Positions 1 to 11,027 of a DNA stretch of 64,000 bases are shown in pieces (the stretch's first letter is position 1; each line of letters begins with the position of its first letter). Below the pieces are notes generated by a model. It ran no database searches and was not told where the DNA came from. It saw only the letters and a program-made list of their open reading frames with translations. The DNA comes from Aplidium turbinatum (Eukaryota > Chordata > Ascidiacea > Aplousobranchia > Polyclinidae), in assembly GCA_918807975.1 (NCBI GenBank), contig OU964932.1:18631501-18695500 (forward strand), read 5' to 3'. Position numbers and translations under genes: made by a program.

Positions 1-1280
1 GTCTTCTATGCCCCATAGGGAGTGGTAGAAGCTGTGTACTTCTTTGAGAATGTCTTCTTTTTTGGTGAGAGTTGTGTTGTTTGTGTCGTGTATCTCAGTG
101 ATAGAGCTACTTTTACAATTTTGTTTCTCTGCTTTGAAGAAGCATTTACATCGCTAGTTGGGATAGTTCTGGATCCGATTGCTTTGTAGTCGTAGAAATT
201 TTGGATTTTCTCCAAGAATTCCGGTCGACGTTCTTCCAAGACGTGGTTTGGATGAGCGTCCAGATTGAGGAGCATGTTTTTGGCCTGATTGTAATCTTCT
301 CTACGCTTGAGTGCGACATCTCGCGGGAGTTCGATCAGTCGGTTTTTCAACATTTCTTTGCCTTGATCCCACCATATAAGCATGTCTGGTGGTTCCATTT
401 GTGGTACGTTTATGGTCCAATTTTCCCAAGCCGTTTCGAGCTCTGTTATGACGTGAGCATATTCTAATATGCTGTTATTGATTTTGTATGAATATTCACC
501 CCATTTGATGTGTTGTTGATATTGGAGATGAATTATTGGTAATGTGCAGTGGTCTGATGATGTGAAGTATTCATGTTTGATGTTATGATAATTTTCAAGT
601 GCATGTTGATTTATGTATATTCTATCTATCCTGGTCCCTCTATTGCGGTTTTTGTATGTGAACAGTCTTTTGTATGGATGTTCTTGTCTGAATATATCTG
701 TCAACTGGTTATGACGTATGAGTGTTGTAAGTGATGTTTTATCCTGTGTAGTTTTGAAGTTTTGCGGCTTAGCAGTGTCCAACGGATCAAGGATCATGTT
801 AAAATCACCAAGTAAGACCATATGTTCATGTTCATATTCCAGCATAGCATCGGAGAGTAGCTCAAAAGAGGATTTTCTCTCTCCGACGCTCTGCTGAAGG
901 TATGCGTTGAAGATGTTTATGTTATTTTTGCCACATTTGATGTTGAGGTGATGTATTCGATTTTGTAGTATGGTGTGGTGTGTGATTTCGGACTTGTCGT
1001 GTATGTCTTTCTTGACGATGAACATTGTCCCTGCATAGAAGGGGGTTCTGTCAGGTTCTATGTTAATGTATGTTATGTAATTGTTATGTTGAGCCCATGT
1101 CTCGAGTTGATCGGTGGGGATTCTGTGTGTTTCCTGAATTGCCAATACAGAGAGTCTGTGAGATGGAAAGAAGTGTTTGACATCTCGCAATTTCTTGGAT
1201 ATTCCGTTGATGTTCATTGAGCCAACCTTGAGGTTGCCCAGTCCGGCGTCCGAATCGTCACTCTCCGTATCTGCGAACAT
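1..1280 (-). pseudogene. LINE ORF2, endonuclease part (frameshifted, incomplete)
   Basis: Starts at ATG 1280 and encodes an apurinic-type endonuclease that nicks target DNA for target-primed reverse transcription. Visible motifs: MNING near residue 22, QETH near 49, LLGDFN near 157, RIDRIY near 217 and SSDH near 241, all expected catalytic or binding positions. Compared with copy 2, a net 10-bp loss around positions 141-150 shifts the frame just before the region leading to the RT domain; the original frame continues to the window edge. A 12-bp in-frame difference lies just upstream. This copy therefore could not make a full ORF2 protein. Family assignment is firm; the state of the missing 3' half is unknown. 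Confidence 0.85.
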
Positions 1281-1325
1281 GATTATAGATAGAGAAAGCA
1301 GCAGGTTAAAGTTTAAGAAGTTGGA

Positions 1326-2684
1326 CTAGACCGTGTGGATGGCTGGATCGTCATCTGAGTCCGTAAGCTCGCCCATCAAACTGAAGACATTTCGATAGGG
1401 AGGAGAAGTCCCGGGCAGTCCAGCCCGCAGAGACTCTCTCGAAGAAATGGACTCCGAGTCAGTTGACGTGTTGTCTTTGTCAACTGAGATCGGCGCATCC
1501 TTGGAGCTGGCGTGGGATGCGTCGTGATCTCTGAGATTCATCGTCTTCGGAGATTCAGGTTGGGTAACCGATCTCCGCATGTGTGCGTGTTGTTTTGGAG
1601 TTGATGTCTTGGACTCTGTGTTGGACATGGGCTTAATCAATTCAGCATCTGACGAGAAGATGCTGCGCAGGTGGGTTTTGGGTTTGTGTTTCCCTCCTTT
1701 GCCCACGATGGTAAAGCCATCGTCGCTCGAGGGTGGGGTCTTCCTCTTCCTGTTGTTTGGGGTGGGGGGTGTTCTGCCTCTTCCTCTTCCCCTTCCTCTT
1801 CCACTACACGTTTCCCGGAACTTTTCTATTGCGTCACATCCAGGCTTGTGAAGGCCTGTTGATCGGCAAACATGGCAGGGGAGATGGTACCTGGCCGGTG
1901 ACGAATCCCGGGAGCGTTTTGAGTATACTTTGTCGCTCCTGTCCCGGGAGTGTTTTGTTCTTTTTTTAGGCGTCCGGTTTCTGGTCGGCTTGGACGCCCG
2001 GTCACGGGGTGGATCAGTTTTGGACGCCCCGTCTCGAGGTGGGTTGGCCTGGGTTTTCTTCGGCTTCGTTGGGCATTTGGAAGTTAAGTGGTCCCGGACT
2101 TTGCAAATCTGGCAGAGTGGCAAATGTCCCTCTCCAGGCTTGGTGATGGAGATCCATTCTCCAAACATCTGCACTTTCTCTGGGATGTTGTCGAGTTGAG
2201 TGTTCTGCAGGTAGACATGCAGAAACTCGTTGCAGATGGTGGGGTGCTGCTTATGTCTACCTTTGGTCATCTGATAGACTTTCCCCCAGTTTGCTTGGCA
2301 AGCAAACTCGTTGATTAAATCCAGATGCCACTCGCCTGGCACTGGATATAAGGTAATCACATCGCATGGTGGCATAGGGCGCCATGCTTTGATTACGTAA
2401 TCAATTTCCTTGTGCTTGTAGGTCACGTGTGACTGATGGTCTAGCGCCAGCTGTTCCATCAACAAGGATTTCGTTTCGTTCTCAGAAGCTGAGAAAGTAA
2501 CGGTGAAAATGTGCTGCCGTAGGCTCTTGGCACGCACAGAGATTAGCTCCTTTCCATATTTGGCTAGGAAACCGCCTTCCATAAAGAAACCTATGAAAGT
2601 GCTTACATCAAGCCAGGACTGGCTTGATGCTTGCACAACCAAGGTTCTTTGATACTGAAACTCGTTGGCCTTAGAGTCGCCCAT
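1326..2684 (-). CDS. LINE ORF1 protein with two CCHC zinc knuckles
   Basis: An intact 452-aa ORF. Residues 1-185 form a globular region like the RNA-binding N-terminal part of Tx1-type ORF1 proteins. A first CCHC knuckle (CQICKVRDHLTSKC) lies at 191-204. An Arg/Ser/Lys-rich stretch follows at about 210-265, then a second knuckle-like motif (CHVCRSTGLHKPGC) at 270-283, a GRGRGRGR run, and an acidic C terminus ending DSDDD. The expected role is binding the element's own RNA in the retrotransposition particle. ORF2 starts 45 bp downstream. No internal break is seen, unlike the ORF1 of copy 2. Whether it is expressed cannot be judged. Confidence 0.85.
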   Translation of the reverse strand: MGDSKANEFQYQRTLVVQASSQSWLDVSTFIGFFMEGGFLAKYGKELISVRAKSLRQHIFTVTFSASENETKSLLMEQLALDHQSHVTYKHKEIDYVIKAWRPMPPCDVITLYPVPGEWHLDLINEFACQANWGKVYQMTKGRHKQHPTICNEFLHVYLQNTQLDNIPEKVQMFGEWISITKPGEGHLPLCQICKVRDHLTSKCPTKPKKTQANPPRDGASKTDPPRDRASKPTRNRTPKKRTKHSRDRSDKVYSKRSRDSSPARYHLPCHVCRSTGLHKPGCDAIEKFRETCSGRGRGRGRGRTPPTPNNRKRKTPPSSDDGFTIVGKGGKHKPKTHLRSIFSSDAELIKPMSNTESKTSTPKQHAHMRRSVTQPESPKTMNLRDHDASHASSKDAPISVDKDNTSTDSESISSRESLRAGLPGTSPPYRNVFSLMGELTDSDDDPAIHTV

Positions 2685-2915
2685 GAGTATTGCTGGTGTT
2701 AAGAGTATATATTTTAAGTATAAAAAATTAACAAAGACTTACCAAAGTCCAGGCTTTTAAAGTTTTAAATTTTCCTTCTGAAGGAAAATTTAGCTAATTC
2801 TGACTTGACCACACCCTAAAAGCTGGTCACGTACTGTCTAGACTCGCTGTAGCTAACTGGCTATTCTCACCTGACCTCTTTCTACGTGGCAATCAGCTGA
2901 TTCCCTTAAGGGGAA
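2685..2915 (-). promoter_or_regulatory. 5'UTR of LINE copy 1
   Basis: About 230 bp between the ORF1 start and the first satellite monomer. LINE internal promoters lie in this position. No motif is recognised. The adjoining satellite array could act as promoter monomers, as tandem 5' monomers do in mouse L1; this is inference only. Confidence 0.5.
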
Positions 2916-4400
2916 AAGGCTTTTCAAAAAAAAAAAGTCCAATACGTGTTTCGTTGCAGCATAATTTTTGAAACGGTTTCAAAAATAAAAAGTCCAATAC
3001 GTGTTTCGTTGCTGCATAATTTTGAAACGTTTTTTTAAAAAAAGTCCAATACGTGTTTCGTTGCTGCATAATTTTGAAACGTTTTTTTAAAAAAAGTCCA
3101 ATACGTGTTTCGTTGATGCATAATTTTGAAACGTTTTCAAAAAAAAAAGTCCAATACGTGTTTCGTTGCTGCATAATTTTGAAACGTTTTTTAAAAAAAA
3201 GTCCAATACGTGTTTCGTTGCTGCATAATTTTGAAACGTTTTTAAAAAAAAAGTCCAATACGTGTTTCGTTGCAGCATAATTTTTGAAACGTTTTCAAAA
3301 AAAAAGAAGTCCAATACGTGTTTCGTTGCTGCATAATTTTGAAACGTTTTTTTAAAAAAAGTCCAATACGTGTTTCGTTGCTGCATAATTTTGAAACGTT
3401 TTCAAAAAAAAAGTCCAATACGTGTTTCGTTGCTGCATAATTTTGAAACGTTTTTTAAAAAAAAGTCCAATACGTGTTTCGTTGCTGCATAATTTTGAAA
3501 CGTTTTTTAAAAAAAAGTCCAATACGTGTTTCGTTGCAGCATAATTTTTGAAACGTTTTCAAAAAAAAAAAAGTCCAATACGTGTTTCGTTGCTGCATAA
3601 TTTTGAAACGTTTTTTTAAAAAAAGTCCAATACGTGTTTCGTTGCTGCATAATTTTGAAACGTTTTTTTAAAAAAAGTCCAATACGTGTTTCGTTGCTGC
3701 ATAATTTTTGAAACGTTTTCAAAAAAAAAAGTCCAATACGTGTTTCGTTGCAGCATAATTTTTGAAACGTTTTCAAAAAAAAAGTCCAATAAGTGTTTTG
3801 TTGCAGCATAATTTTGAAACGTTTTCAAAAAAAAGTCCAATACGTGTTTCGTTGCAGCATAATTTTGAAACGTTTTCAAAAAAAAAATCCAATACGTGTT
3901 TCGTTGCAGCGTAATTTTGAAACGTTTTCAAAAAAAAAAGTCCAATACATGTTTCGTTGCAGCATAATTTTGAAACGTTTTCAAAAAAAAGTCCAATACG
4001 TGTTTCGATGCTGCATAATTTTGAAACGTTTTTTAAAAAAAAGTCCAATACGTGTTTCGTTGCAGCATAATTTTGAAACGTTTTCAAAAAAAAAAGTCCA
4101 ATACGTGTTTCGTTGCTGCATAATTTTGAAACGTTTTTTAAAAAAAAGTCCAATACGTGTTTCGTTGCTGCATAATTTTGAAACGTTTTTAAAAAAAAAG
4201 TCCAATACGTGTTTCGTTGCAGCATAATTTTTGAAACGTTTTTTTAAAAAAAGTCCAATACGTGTTTCGTTGCTGCATAATTTTGAAACGTTTTCAAAAA
4301 AAAAAAGTCCAATACGTGTTTCGTTGCTGCATAATTTTGAAACGTTTTTTTAAAAAAAGTCCAATACGTGTTTCGTTGCTGCATAATTTTTGAAACGTTT
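2916..4400. repeat. 52-bp satellite array 1 (~28 monomers)
   Basis: Tandem copies of a 51-55 bp unit containing GTCCAATACGTGTTTCGTTG, then GCATAATTTTGAAACGTTTT and a T/A-rich spacer. Length varies mainly in the A/T runs. Variant monomers (for example AATAAGTGTTTTG near 3787 and AATACATG near 3946) recur in the same relative order in array 2, so the two arrays share a history. Long apparent reading frames on both strands are a by-product of the unit lacking stops and are not genes. Confidence 0.95.
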
Positions 4401-4408
4401 TTTTATTT

Positions 4409-6223
4409 TTATTTTTGCTTCCAGGGCAGCTTGTATGCTTCCAGGGCAGCTTGTATATTCATTGTGACATGCTCTATTCTGCGGTTCGGTAGTCCACATT
4501 TCTGATTCGGACAAATCAGGTTTGTGATCATGGGTGTGAGTCTGTTGGAGAGGATTTTACTCAAGATCTTGTAATCAGTATTGAGTAGAGAGATCGGTCT
4601 CCAATTTTTGAGCTTTTCTTTTTCACCTTTTTTAAAGATTAACTTTACTTTTGCTTCTCTCATTGAGGGAGTCATTGTTTTTCTCAAGTAGCAATTTGTA
4701 AGCATCTCTAGAATGTCGTGTTTCAGGAAATGCCAGCATTTTTGGTAGAGTAACGAGCCGAGACCATCTGATCCAGGTGCAGAATCCTTGTTAAGGGAAT
4801 CAATGGCGGTTTTTACTTCTTTTAGAGTTATGAGCTGTTCTGCTTGTTCAGCTGTGTCTTCTTCAATTTTGGCCTCTCCCAGAATGTTTAGGTAGCTGTT
4901 CTGTTCTTGAGGGTTGATGTGGTCTTCTATGCCCCATAGGGAGTGGTAGAAGCTGTGTACTTCTTTGAGAATGTCTTCTTTTTTGGTGAGAGTTGTGTTG
5001 TTTGTGTCGTGTATCTCAGTAATAGAGCTACTTTTACAATTTTGTTCCTCTGCTTTGAAGAAGCTTTTTGATGGCTCTTCATCGCTAGTTGGGATAGTTC
5101 TGGATCTGATTTGAGATCCGATTGCTTTATAATCGTAGAAGTTGTTGACTTTCTCCAAGAATTCCGGGCGACGATCTTCCATGACGTGGTCTGGATGAGC
5201 GTCCAGATTTAGGAGCATGTTTTTGGCCTGATTGTAATCTTCTCTACGCTTGAGTGCGACATCTTGTGAGAGTTCGATCAGACGATTTTTCAACATTTTC
5301 TTGCCATGATCCCACCTTATTAGCATGTCTGGTGGTTCTATTTGTGGTACGTTTATAGTCCAATTTTCCCAAGCCGTTTCGAGCTCTGTTATGACGTGAG
5401 CATATTCTAATATGCTGTTATTGATTTTGTATGAATATTCACCCCATTTGATGTGTTGTTGATATTGGAGATGAATTATTGGTAATGTGCAGTGGTCTGA
5501 TGATGTGAAGTATTCATGTTTAATGTTATGATAATTTTCAAGTGTATGTTCATTTATGTATATTCTATCTATCCTGGTCTTACTGTTGTGGTTTTGGCGC
5601 GTGAACAGTCTTTTGTATGGATGTTCTTGTCTGTATATGTCTATCAGTTGGTTATGACGTATTAATGTTCCTAGTGCTGTTTTATCCGGTGTAGTGAAGA
5701 AAAATTGCAGCTTAGCAGTGTCCAACGGATCAAGTATCACGTTAAAATCACCAAGTAAGACCACATGTTGATGTTCATATTCCAGCATAGCCTCGGAGAG
5801 CAGTTCAAAACATGACTTTCTCTCTCCGCTGCTCTGCGGAAGGTATGCATTGAATATGTTTATGTTATTTTTACCACATTTTATGTTGAGGTGATGTATT
5901 CGATTTTGTACTATGGTGTGATGTGTGATTTCGGACCTATCGTGTATGTCCTTCTTTACGATGAACATTGTCCCTGCATAGAAGGGGGTTCTATCAGGTT
6001 CTATGTTGGTGTATGTTGTGTAATTGTTATGTTGTGCCCACGTCTCAAGTTGATCGGTGGGGATTCTGTGTGTTTCTTGTATTGCCAGTACAGAGAGTCT
6101 GTGAGATGTAAAGAAGTTTTTGACATCTCGCAATTTCTTGGATATTCCGTTGATGTTCATTGAGCCGACCTTAAGGTTGCCCAGTCCGGCGTCCGAATCG
6201 TCACTCTCCGTATCTGCGAACAT
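4409..6223 (-). CDS. LINE ORF2, endonuclease plus N-terminal RT (truncated)
   Basis: 604 open codons from ATG 6223. The endonuclease part carries MNING (22-26), QETH (49-52), GDFN (158-161), RIDRIY (217-222) and SDH (242-244). A linker and the start of the reverse transcriptase follow, with DSAPGSDGLGS, NWRPISLLNTDYKILSK and NRRIEHVTMNIQ, corresponding to RT blocks 0-2. The frame is lost at the satellite joint before the catalytic YxDD block, so the enzyme lacks its polymerase site. Up to that joint no stop or frameshift is seen, which suggests a recent rearrangement. Confidence 0.85.
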   Translation of the reverse strand: MFADTESDDSDAGLGNLKVGSMNINGISKKLRDVKNFFTSHRLSVLAIQETHRIPTDQLETWAQHNNYTTYTNIEPDRTPFYAGTMFIVKKDIHDRSEITHHTIVQNRIHHLNIKCGKNNINIFNAYLPQSSGERKSCFELLSEAMLEYEHQHVVLLGDFNVILDPLDTAKLQFFFTTPDKTALGTLIRHNQLIDIYRQEHPYKRLFTRQNHNSKTRIDRIYINEHTLENYHNIKHEYFTSSDHCTLPIIHLQYQQHIKWGEYSYKINNSILEYAHVITELETAWENWTINVPQIEPPDMLIRWDHGKKMLKNRLIELSQDVALKRREDYNQAKNMLLNLDAHPDHVMEDRRPEFLEKVNNFYDYKAIGSQIRSRTIPTSDEEPSKSFFKAEEQNCKSSSITEIHDTNNTTLTKKEDILKEVHSFYHSLWGIEDHINPQEQNSYLNILGEAKIEEDTAEQAEQLITLKEVKTAIDSLNKDSAPGSDGLGSLLYQKCWHFLKHDILEMLTNCYLRKTMTPSMREAKVKLIFKKGEKEKLKNWRPISLLNTDYKILSKILSNRLTPMITNLICPNQKCGLPNRRIEHVTMNIQAALEAYKLPWKQK

Positions 6224-6268
6224 GATTATAGATAGAGAAAGCAGCAGGTTAAAGTTTAAGAAGTTGGA

Positions 6269-7107
6269 CTAGGCCGTGTGGATGGCTAGATCGTCATCTG
6301 AGTCCGTAAGCTCGCCCATCGAACTGAAGACATTTCGATAGGGAGGAGAAGTCCCGGGCAGTCCAGCCCGCAGAGACTCTCTCGAAGAAGTGGACTCCGA
6401 GTCAGTTGACGTGTTGTCTTTGTCAACTGAGATCGGCGCATCCTTGGAGCTGGCGTGGGATGCGTCGTGATCTCTGGGATTCGTCTTCTTCGGAGATTCA
6501 GGTTGGGTAACCGATCTCGGCGTGTGTGCGAGTTCTTTTGGAGTCGATGTCTTGGACTCTGTGTTGGACATGGGCTTGTCCAATTCAGCATCTGGCGAGA
6601 AGATGCTGCGCAGGTGGGTTTTGGGTTTGTGTTTCCCTCCTTTGCCCACGATGGTAAAGCCATCGTCGCTCGTGGGGGGGGTCTTCCTCTTCCTGTTATT
6701 TGGGGCGGGGGGGGGTTCTGCCTCTTCCTCTTCCCCTTCCTCTTCCACTACACATTTCCCGGAACTTTTCTATAGCGTTACATCCAGGCTTGTGAAGGCC
6801 TGTTGATTGGCAAACATGGCAGGGGAAATGGTACCTGGCCGGTGACGAATCCTGGAAGCGTTTTGAATGTACTTTGTCGCTCCTGTCCCGGGAGTGTCTT
6901 GTTCTTCTTTTAGGCGTCCGGTTTCTGGTCGGCTTGGACGCCCGGTCACGGGGTGGATCAGTTTTGGACGCCCCGTCTCGATGTGGATTGGCCTGGGTCT
7001 TTTTCGGTTTCGTGGGGCACTTTGATGTTAGGTGTCCCCGGACTTTGCAAATCTGGCAGAGTGGCAAATGTCCTTCTCCAGGCTTGGTGATGGAGATCCA
7101 TTCACCA
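6269..7107 (-). pseudogene. LINE ORF1, 3' part, frameshifted
   Basis: Matches ORF1 of copy 1 from the residue just before the first CCHC knuckle to the acidic C terminus. The 5' half is missing because of the satellite joint. A frameshift lies in the G-rich stretch at about 6675-6720, where runs of 8 and 9 G replace shorter runs in copy 1, splitting the frame into a part with both knuckles and the GRGRGR run and a part with the Ser/Asp-rich tail. Confidence 0.85.
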
Positions 7108-8447
7108 AGTCCAATACGTGTTTCGTTGCTGCATAATTTTTGAAACGTTTTCAAAAAAAAAGTCCAATACGTGTTTCGTTGCAGCATAATTTTGAAACGT
7201 TTTTTAAAAAAAAGTCCAATACGTGTTTCGTTGCTGCATAATTTTGAAACGTTTTTTTAAAAAAAGTCCAATACGTGTTTCGTTGCTGCATAATTTTTGA
7301 AACGTTTTCAAAAAAAAAGTCCAATACGTGTTTCGTTGCTGCATAATTTTTGAAACGTTTTCAAAAAAAAAGTCCAATACGTGTTTCGTTGCTGCATAAT
7401 TTTGAAACGTTTTTTTAAAAAAAGTCCAATACGTGTTTCGTTGCTGCATAATTTTTGAAACGTTTTTTTAAAAAAAGTCCAATACGTGTTTCGTTGCTGC
7501 ATAATTTTGAAACGTTTTTTAAAAAAAAGTCCAATACGTGTTTCGTTGCTGCATAATTTTGAAACGTTTTCAAAAAAAAAAGTCCAATACGTGTTTCGTT
7601 GCTGCATAATTTTTGAAACGTTTTTTTAAAAAAAGTCCAATACGTGTTTCGTTGCTGCATAATTTTTGAAACGTTTTCAAAAAAAAAAGTCCAATACGTG
7701 TTTCGTTGCTGCATAATTTTTGAAACGTTTTCAAAAAAAAAGTCCAATAAGTGTTTTGTTGCAGCATAATTTTGAAACGTTTTTTTAAAAAAAGTCCAAT
7801 ACGTGTTTCGTTGCAGCATAATTTTGAAACGTTTTCAAAAAAAATCCAATACCGGTTTCGTTGCTGCATAATTTTGAAACGTTTTAAAAAAAAATCCAAC
7901 ACGTGTTTCGTTGCAGCGTAATTTTGAAACGTTTTCAAAAAAAATCCAATACCGGTTTCGTTGCTGCATAATTTTGAAACGTTTTAAAAAAAAATCCAAT
8001 ACGTGTTTCGTTGCAGCGTAATTTTGAAACGTTTTCAAAAAAAATCCAATACGTGTTTCGTTGCAGCATAATTTTGAAACGTTTTCAAAAAAAATCCAAT
8101 ACCGGTTTCGTTGCTGCATAATTTTGAAACGTTTTAAAAAAAATCCAATACGTGTTTCGTTGCAGCGTAATTTTGAAACGTTTTCAAAAAAAAGTCCAAT
8201 ACGTGTTTCGTTGCAGCATAATTTTGAAACGTTTTCAAAAAAAAAATCCAATACGTGTTTCGTTGCAGCGTAATTTTGAAACGTTTTCAAAAAAAAAAGT
8301 CCAATACATGTTTCGTTGCAGCATAATTTTGAAACGTTTTCAAAAAAAAGTCCAATACGTGTTTCGATGCTGCATAATTTTGAAACGTTTTTTAAAAAAA
8401 AGTCCAATACGTGTTTCGTTGCTGCATAATTTTGAAACGTTTTTTAA
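7108..8447. repeat. 52-bp satellite array 2 (~26 monomers, with higher-order units)
   Basis: Same monomer as array 1. Between about 7840 and 8200 a subset with AATACCGGTTTCG alternates with GCAGCGTAATT monomers, giving dimer (100 bp) and trimer (150 bp) higher-order repeats absent from array 1. On either side the variant order matches array 1 (3780-4040 against 7740 and 8240-8400), so array 2 looks like a duplicate of array 1 with a local expansion of about 400 bp. Confidence 0.93.
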
Positions 8448-9394
8448 AAATACATTTTGTGTAAAATACACATGTGTAAAATACATGTAAAATACAAGAA
8501 AAATACATCGACGGAAAAATACATGTATTTTCGTATTAAATCATAACTTATTAAAAGCTCGCGTCATGCTCCGGCAACAGCGTAGTGGCAGGGAGCATCC
8601 GCTCGCTACGCGAAGTTCTTGGTCCTTGTAGGTCAGTGGTTCCCAAACTCATTGTTGCGACCCAAGCGAGGATCGCGAGGATGCTTCTGAGGGTCGGGGA
8701 ATGGTAGGCCTACATAACAACGTATGCAAATGAGGACTTTTACACAATCCAACCATTCCAACTGCGGATTTTAGAGCCCTGTATATTCTTTTTTATCAAC
8801 GTTTAGTGATTGTACTTAATACCTTACTTGCAATGGCCTTATAGTCTTCTACAGATATTATATATTGTGATGTCACAGGCGATCTAGGTCACAATTAGGT
8901 CATTGTTCTATTGCGGACATGTGTAACCGCCCACCACGTTGTTCTGAGTGGCCCGCGTGGTAGGCTACTCAGCATAATGTTAGTTCACTTACATCAAAGC
9001 GAGTTTAAGGTTTAGGGGATTTATGTAGAGCTGAAGCTTTGTGATGTAAGAATGCTGCCTTGCAATTTCGCAATGCGAGGTTAGCACTTAGAAGCTGTAT
9101 GGAGTTGTACAGTACCTACAAAACTGTACAGCACGTAGCTAGAGATTTGTTGGTGCTAATTGCTAAATAGGTGCTGTTGGATTTGATTTCAGCTTAAGTC
9201 TCGTAGGCTACTCGCAAGTAGACATCATTTTCACTGTAAGTAAAAGCATCATCACGGTAAGTAGACAAAATTTTCGGTTTATTTAGTTTATTTAGTTATA
9301 AAATACGAAAAATACAGAAAAAATACGAAAAATACATGTATTTTACATTTGTATTTTACGCACAACCAAAAATACAGTATTTTTACAACCCTAG
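8448..9394. repeat. AT-rich element with (AAATAC)-type inverted ends
   Basis: Both edges are built of repeated AAAATAC motifs in opposite orientation (8448-8530 and 9296-9385); the right end reads ACAACCCTAG, like a hAT-type AGGGTTG terminus. The left end runs straight into satellite, so it is probably truncated. Inside, at about 8633, CAGTGGTTCCCAAACT followed by a GCGACCC motif resembles the left end of a second hAT family; its partner end was not found. No coding sequence is recognised. Confidence 0.5.
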
Positions 9395-9698
9395 TTATTA
9401 CCGAAAAGCAGTCAATCAAATGTCGAATAGTTCTACTAGTGAAATGATAAGGAAACTTCTTGAAGGACTTTAACGAATGGTTCAGCACTTCCAGCAACTT
9501 ATTCAAATAGAATAGTAACTGTGAACAGCAATAGATTCCAACGCTTACAACTATTAATCGAGTTTAACGTAATCCACTCACAGCTTCTCATACGATTCTA
9601 ATTTCAATCAGAAATTATATTAGCATCAACTTTGCTTTACTCGTATTCAATAACTTCAACTCTCGATGATTCTTGCGTCTATTGCCAACTACCACTAC
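9395..9698. other. Unassigned AT-rich DNA
   Basis: No gene, RNA or recognisable repeat seen. Confidence 0.5.
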
Positions 9699-9725
9699 TA
9701 GTTAGGGCAATATATGACATATGGT

Positions 9726-10835
9726 ACACTAACCCCAAAAAAATTGCAACAAAAGGTTTTTCAACTGATTTGATTAGTATTGGGTGTCAGTATTGACATA
9801 TTCAAAATCTTAAGGAATCCAACTTCCGGAAAGTGGTTATTTTCAAGATGGCTTCCAAGACGGCCGCCAAACTATTAATATAACAGTAAATTGACCATAA
9901 CTCGGTCATCATATGACCAAAACATGTAGTTTTGGTGTCTATATGCAGGTTTTCATACCTTGTGAAGTCAATCAGACCATTCTTAGAATTGTTGAATGAT
10001 CTTATAGCCTATAAATTCAATATGGCAATCCAAGATGGCCGCCAAACCAAAAAAATAACAGTAAATTGACCATAACTTGGTCATCATATGACCAAAACAT
10101 GTAGTTTTGGTGTCTATATGCAGGTTTTCATACCTTGTGAAGTCAATCAGACCATTCTTAGAATTGTTGAATTATCTTATAGCCTATAAATTCAATTTGG
10201 CAATCCAAGATGGCTGCCTAAACAATTAATACTGAACAATAACAATGTATTGGTTATTAAAAAACCCGATGAATTTGTATATATATTTGGGTAAACTAAG
10301 CAGGCATAAAGAGTTCATACGATGTGGTCATGTACAGTAGACTCTTGACAAAATCAGCGTAAAGAAAGCACATGGATCAAGTATTACTAAAGCTCATCGC
10401 TGTCACTCTCTATGTTATCGTCTGTAATTATGTGATTGCTGTATGGGTTGACATATGAACCAGTTTAGCATGGTCCACATCCAGCATGGCATAGTAGCCC
10501 ATATCTCCGGCAACTACAGTGAGGTGGACACGATTCGCAATTGCAGTGTATCATTTTCAGTAGGTTGTCCGGGGCAGCTTTCATGTACGTCATGATTGGA
10601 ACCATCTGATTATTGTCTACTTTCCATCCCCAGTCTAGAGCATCCGTACCATCGTCAGTAGTCTACCTATCCAGACCATAATCTGGTAGTAAACTCTGAG
10701 GCAGTGAAATTTGGTAGAGGATGATGTAGGTGGTAAACGTTCAGGGTAAACAAAGGACTTGGATGTTGTAATTTTCTTGACCAATGTATTGCAGCGCTGT
10801 GTTTCCAGGTTACCACTACCATCGTTGCCAAACAT
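9726..10835 (+). repeat. Left arm of the palindromic transposon
   Basis: Inverted counterpart of 12580-13724. It contains the subterminal repeats (about 9851-10215) and, on the minus strand, the C-terminal coding part of the PIN-like gene ending at the stop near 10386. The match stops at about 10835, within the sequence ACCATCGTTG. Confidence 0.8.
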
Positions 10836-11027
10836 AACGTCATAGCTTTGTTTCCAAGATCCTTGATGATGTGGTCTGTCTGATTTGGGAATATAAAGCA
10901 ATTTGCACATTCTTTGATTATTGGTTGACCTTTCACTAGTTTCTTGAAAGCCGTCTGCTTCCGATTACCAAATATCCTTGACGTTGAATTACAACCGGTG
11001 AATGTATGAATGAAGATGAGCTGTGAG

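Larger units (their letters stand above)
1..2915 (-). mobile_element. Tx1/L1-like LINE, copy 1 (5' part, runs off window)
   Basis: Non-LTR retrotransposon on the minus strand with the order 5'UTR (about 2915-2685), ORF1 (2684-1326), a 45-bp spacer, then ORF2 (1280 to the window edge). The two-ORF layout, an ORF1 with CCHC knuckles and an AP-type endonuclease at the start of ORF2 fit the L1/Tx1 group. Its 5' end directly abuts the 52-bp satellite array. It is about 95% identical by eye to copy 2 at 4401-7107. The 3' half (RT, 3'UTR, tail) lies outside the window. Confidence 0.85.
4401..7107 (-). mobile_element. Tx1/L1-like LINE, copy 2 (truncated at both ends inside satellite)
   Basis: An internal slice of the same LINE: from the middle of ORF1 (7107) to the middle of the RT domain of ORF2 (about 4409). 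Both ends join satellite directly. At the 7107 end the joint falls in a shared CCAA. At the other end a perfect 20-bp tandem duplication (4418-4457, starting GCTTCCAGGG) sits next to the joint, as left by template slippage or end joining. Neither a 5'UTR nor a 3' tail is present, so this is not an ordinary 5'-truncated insertion. Confidence 0.85.

Noticed and set aside
2893-4227. Long open frames on both strands in the satellite arrays (also 7204-8490)
   Set aside because: They follow the 52-bp unit, rotate through frames as spacer length varies, and exist only because the unit is poor in stops. No start context or conservation as protein.
2916-8447. CRISPR-like array
   Set aside because: The whole unit repeats with no unique spacers, in an animal genome. 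It is satellite DNA.
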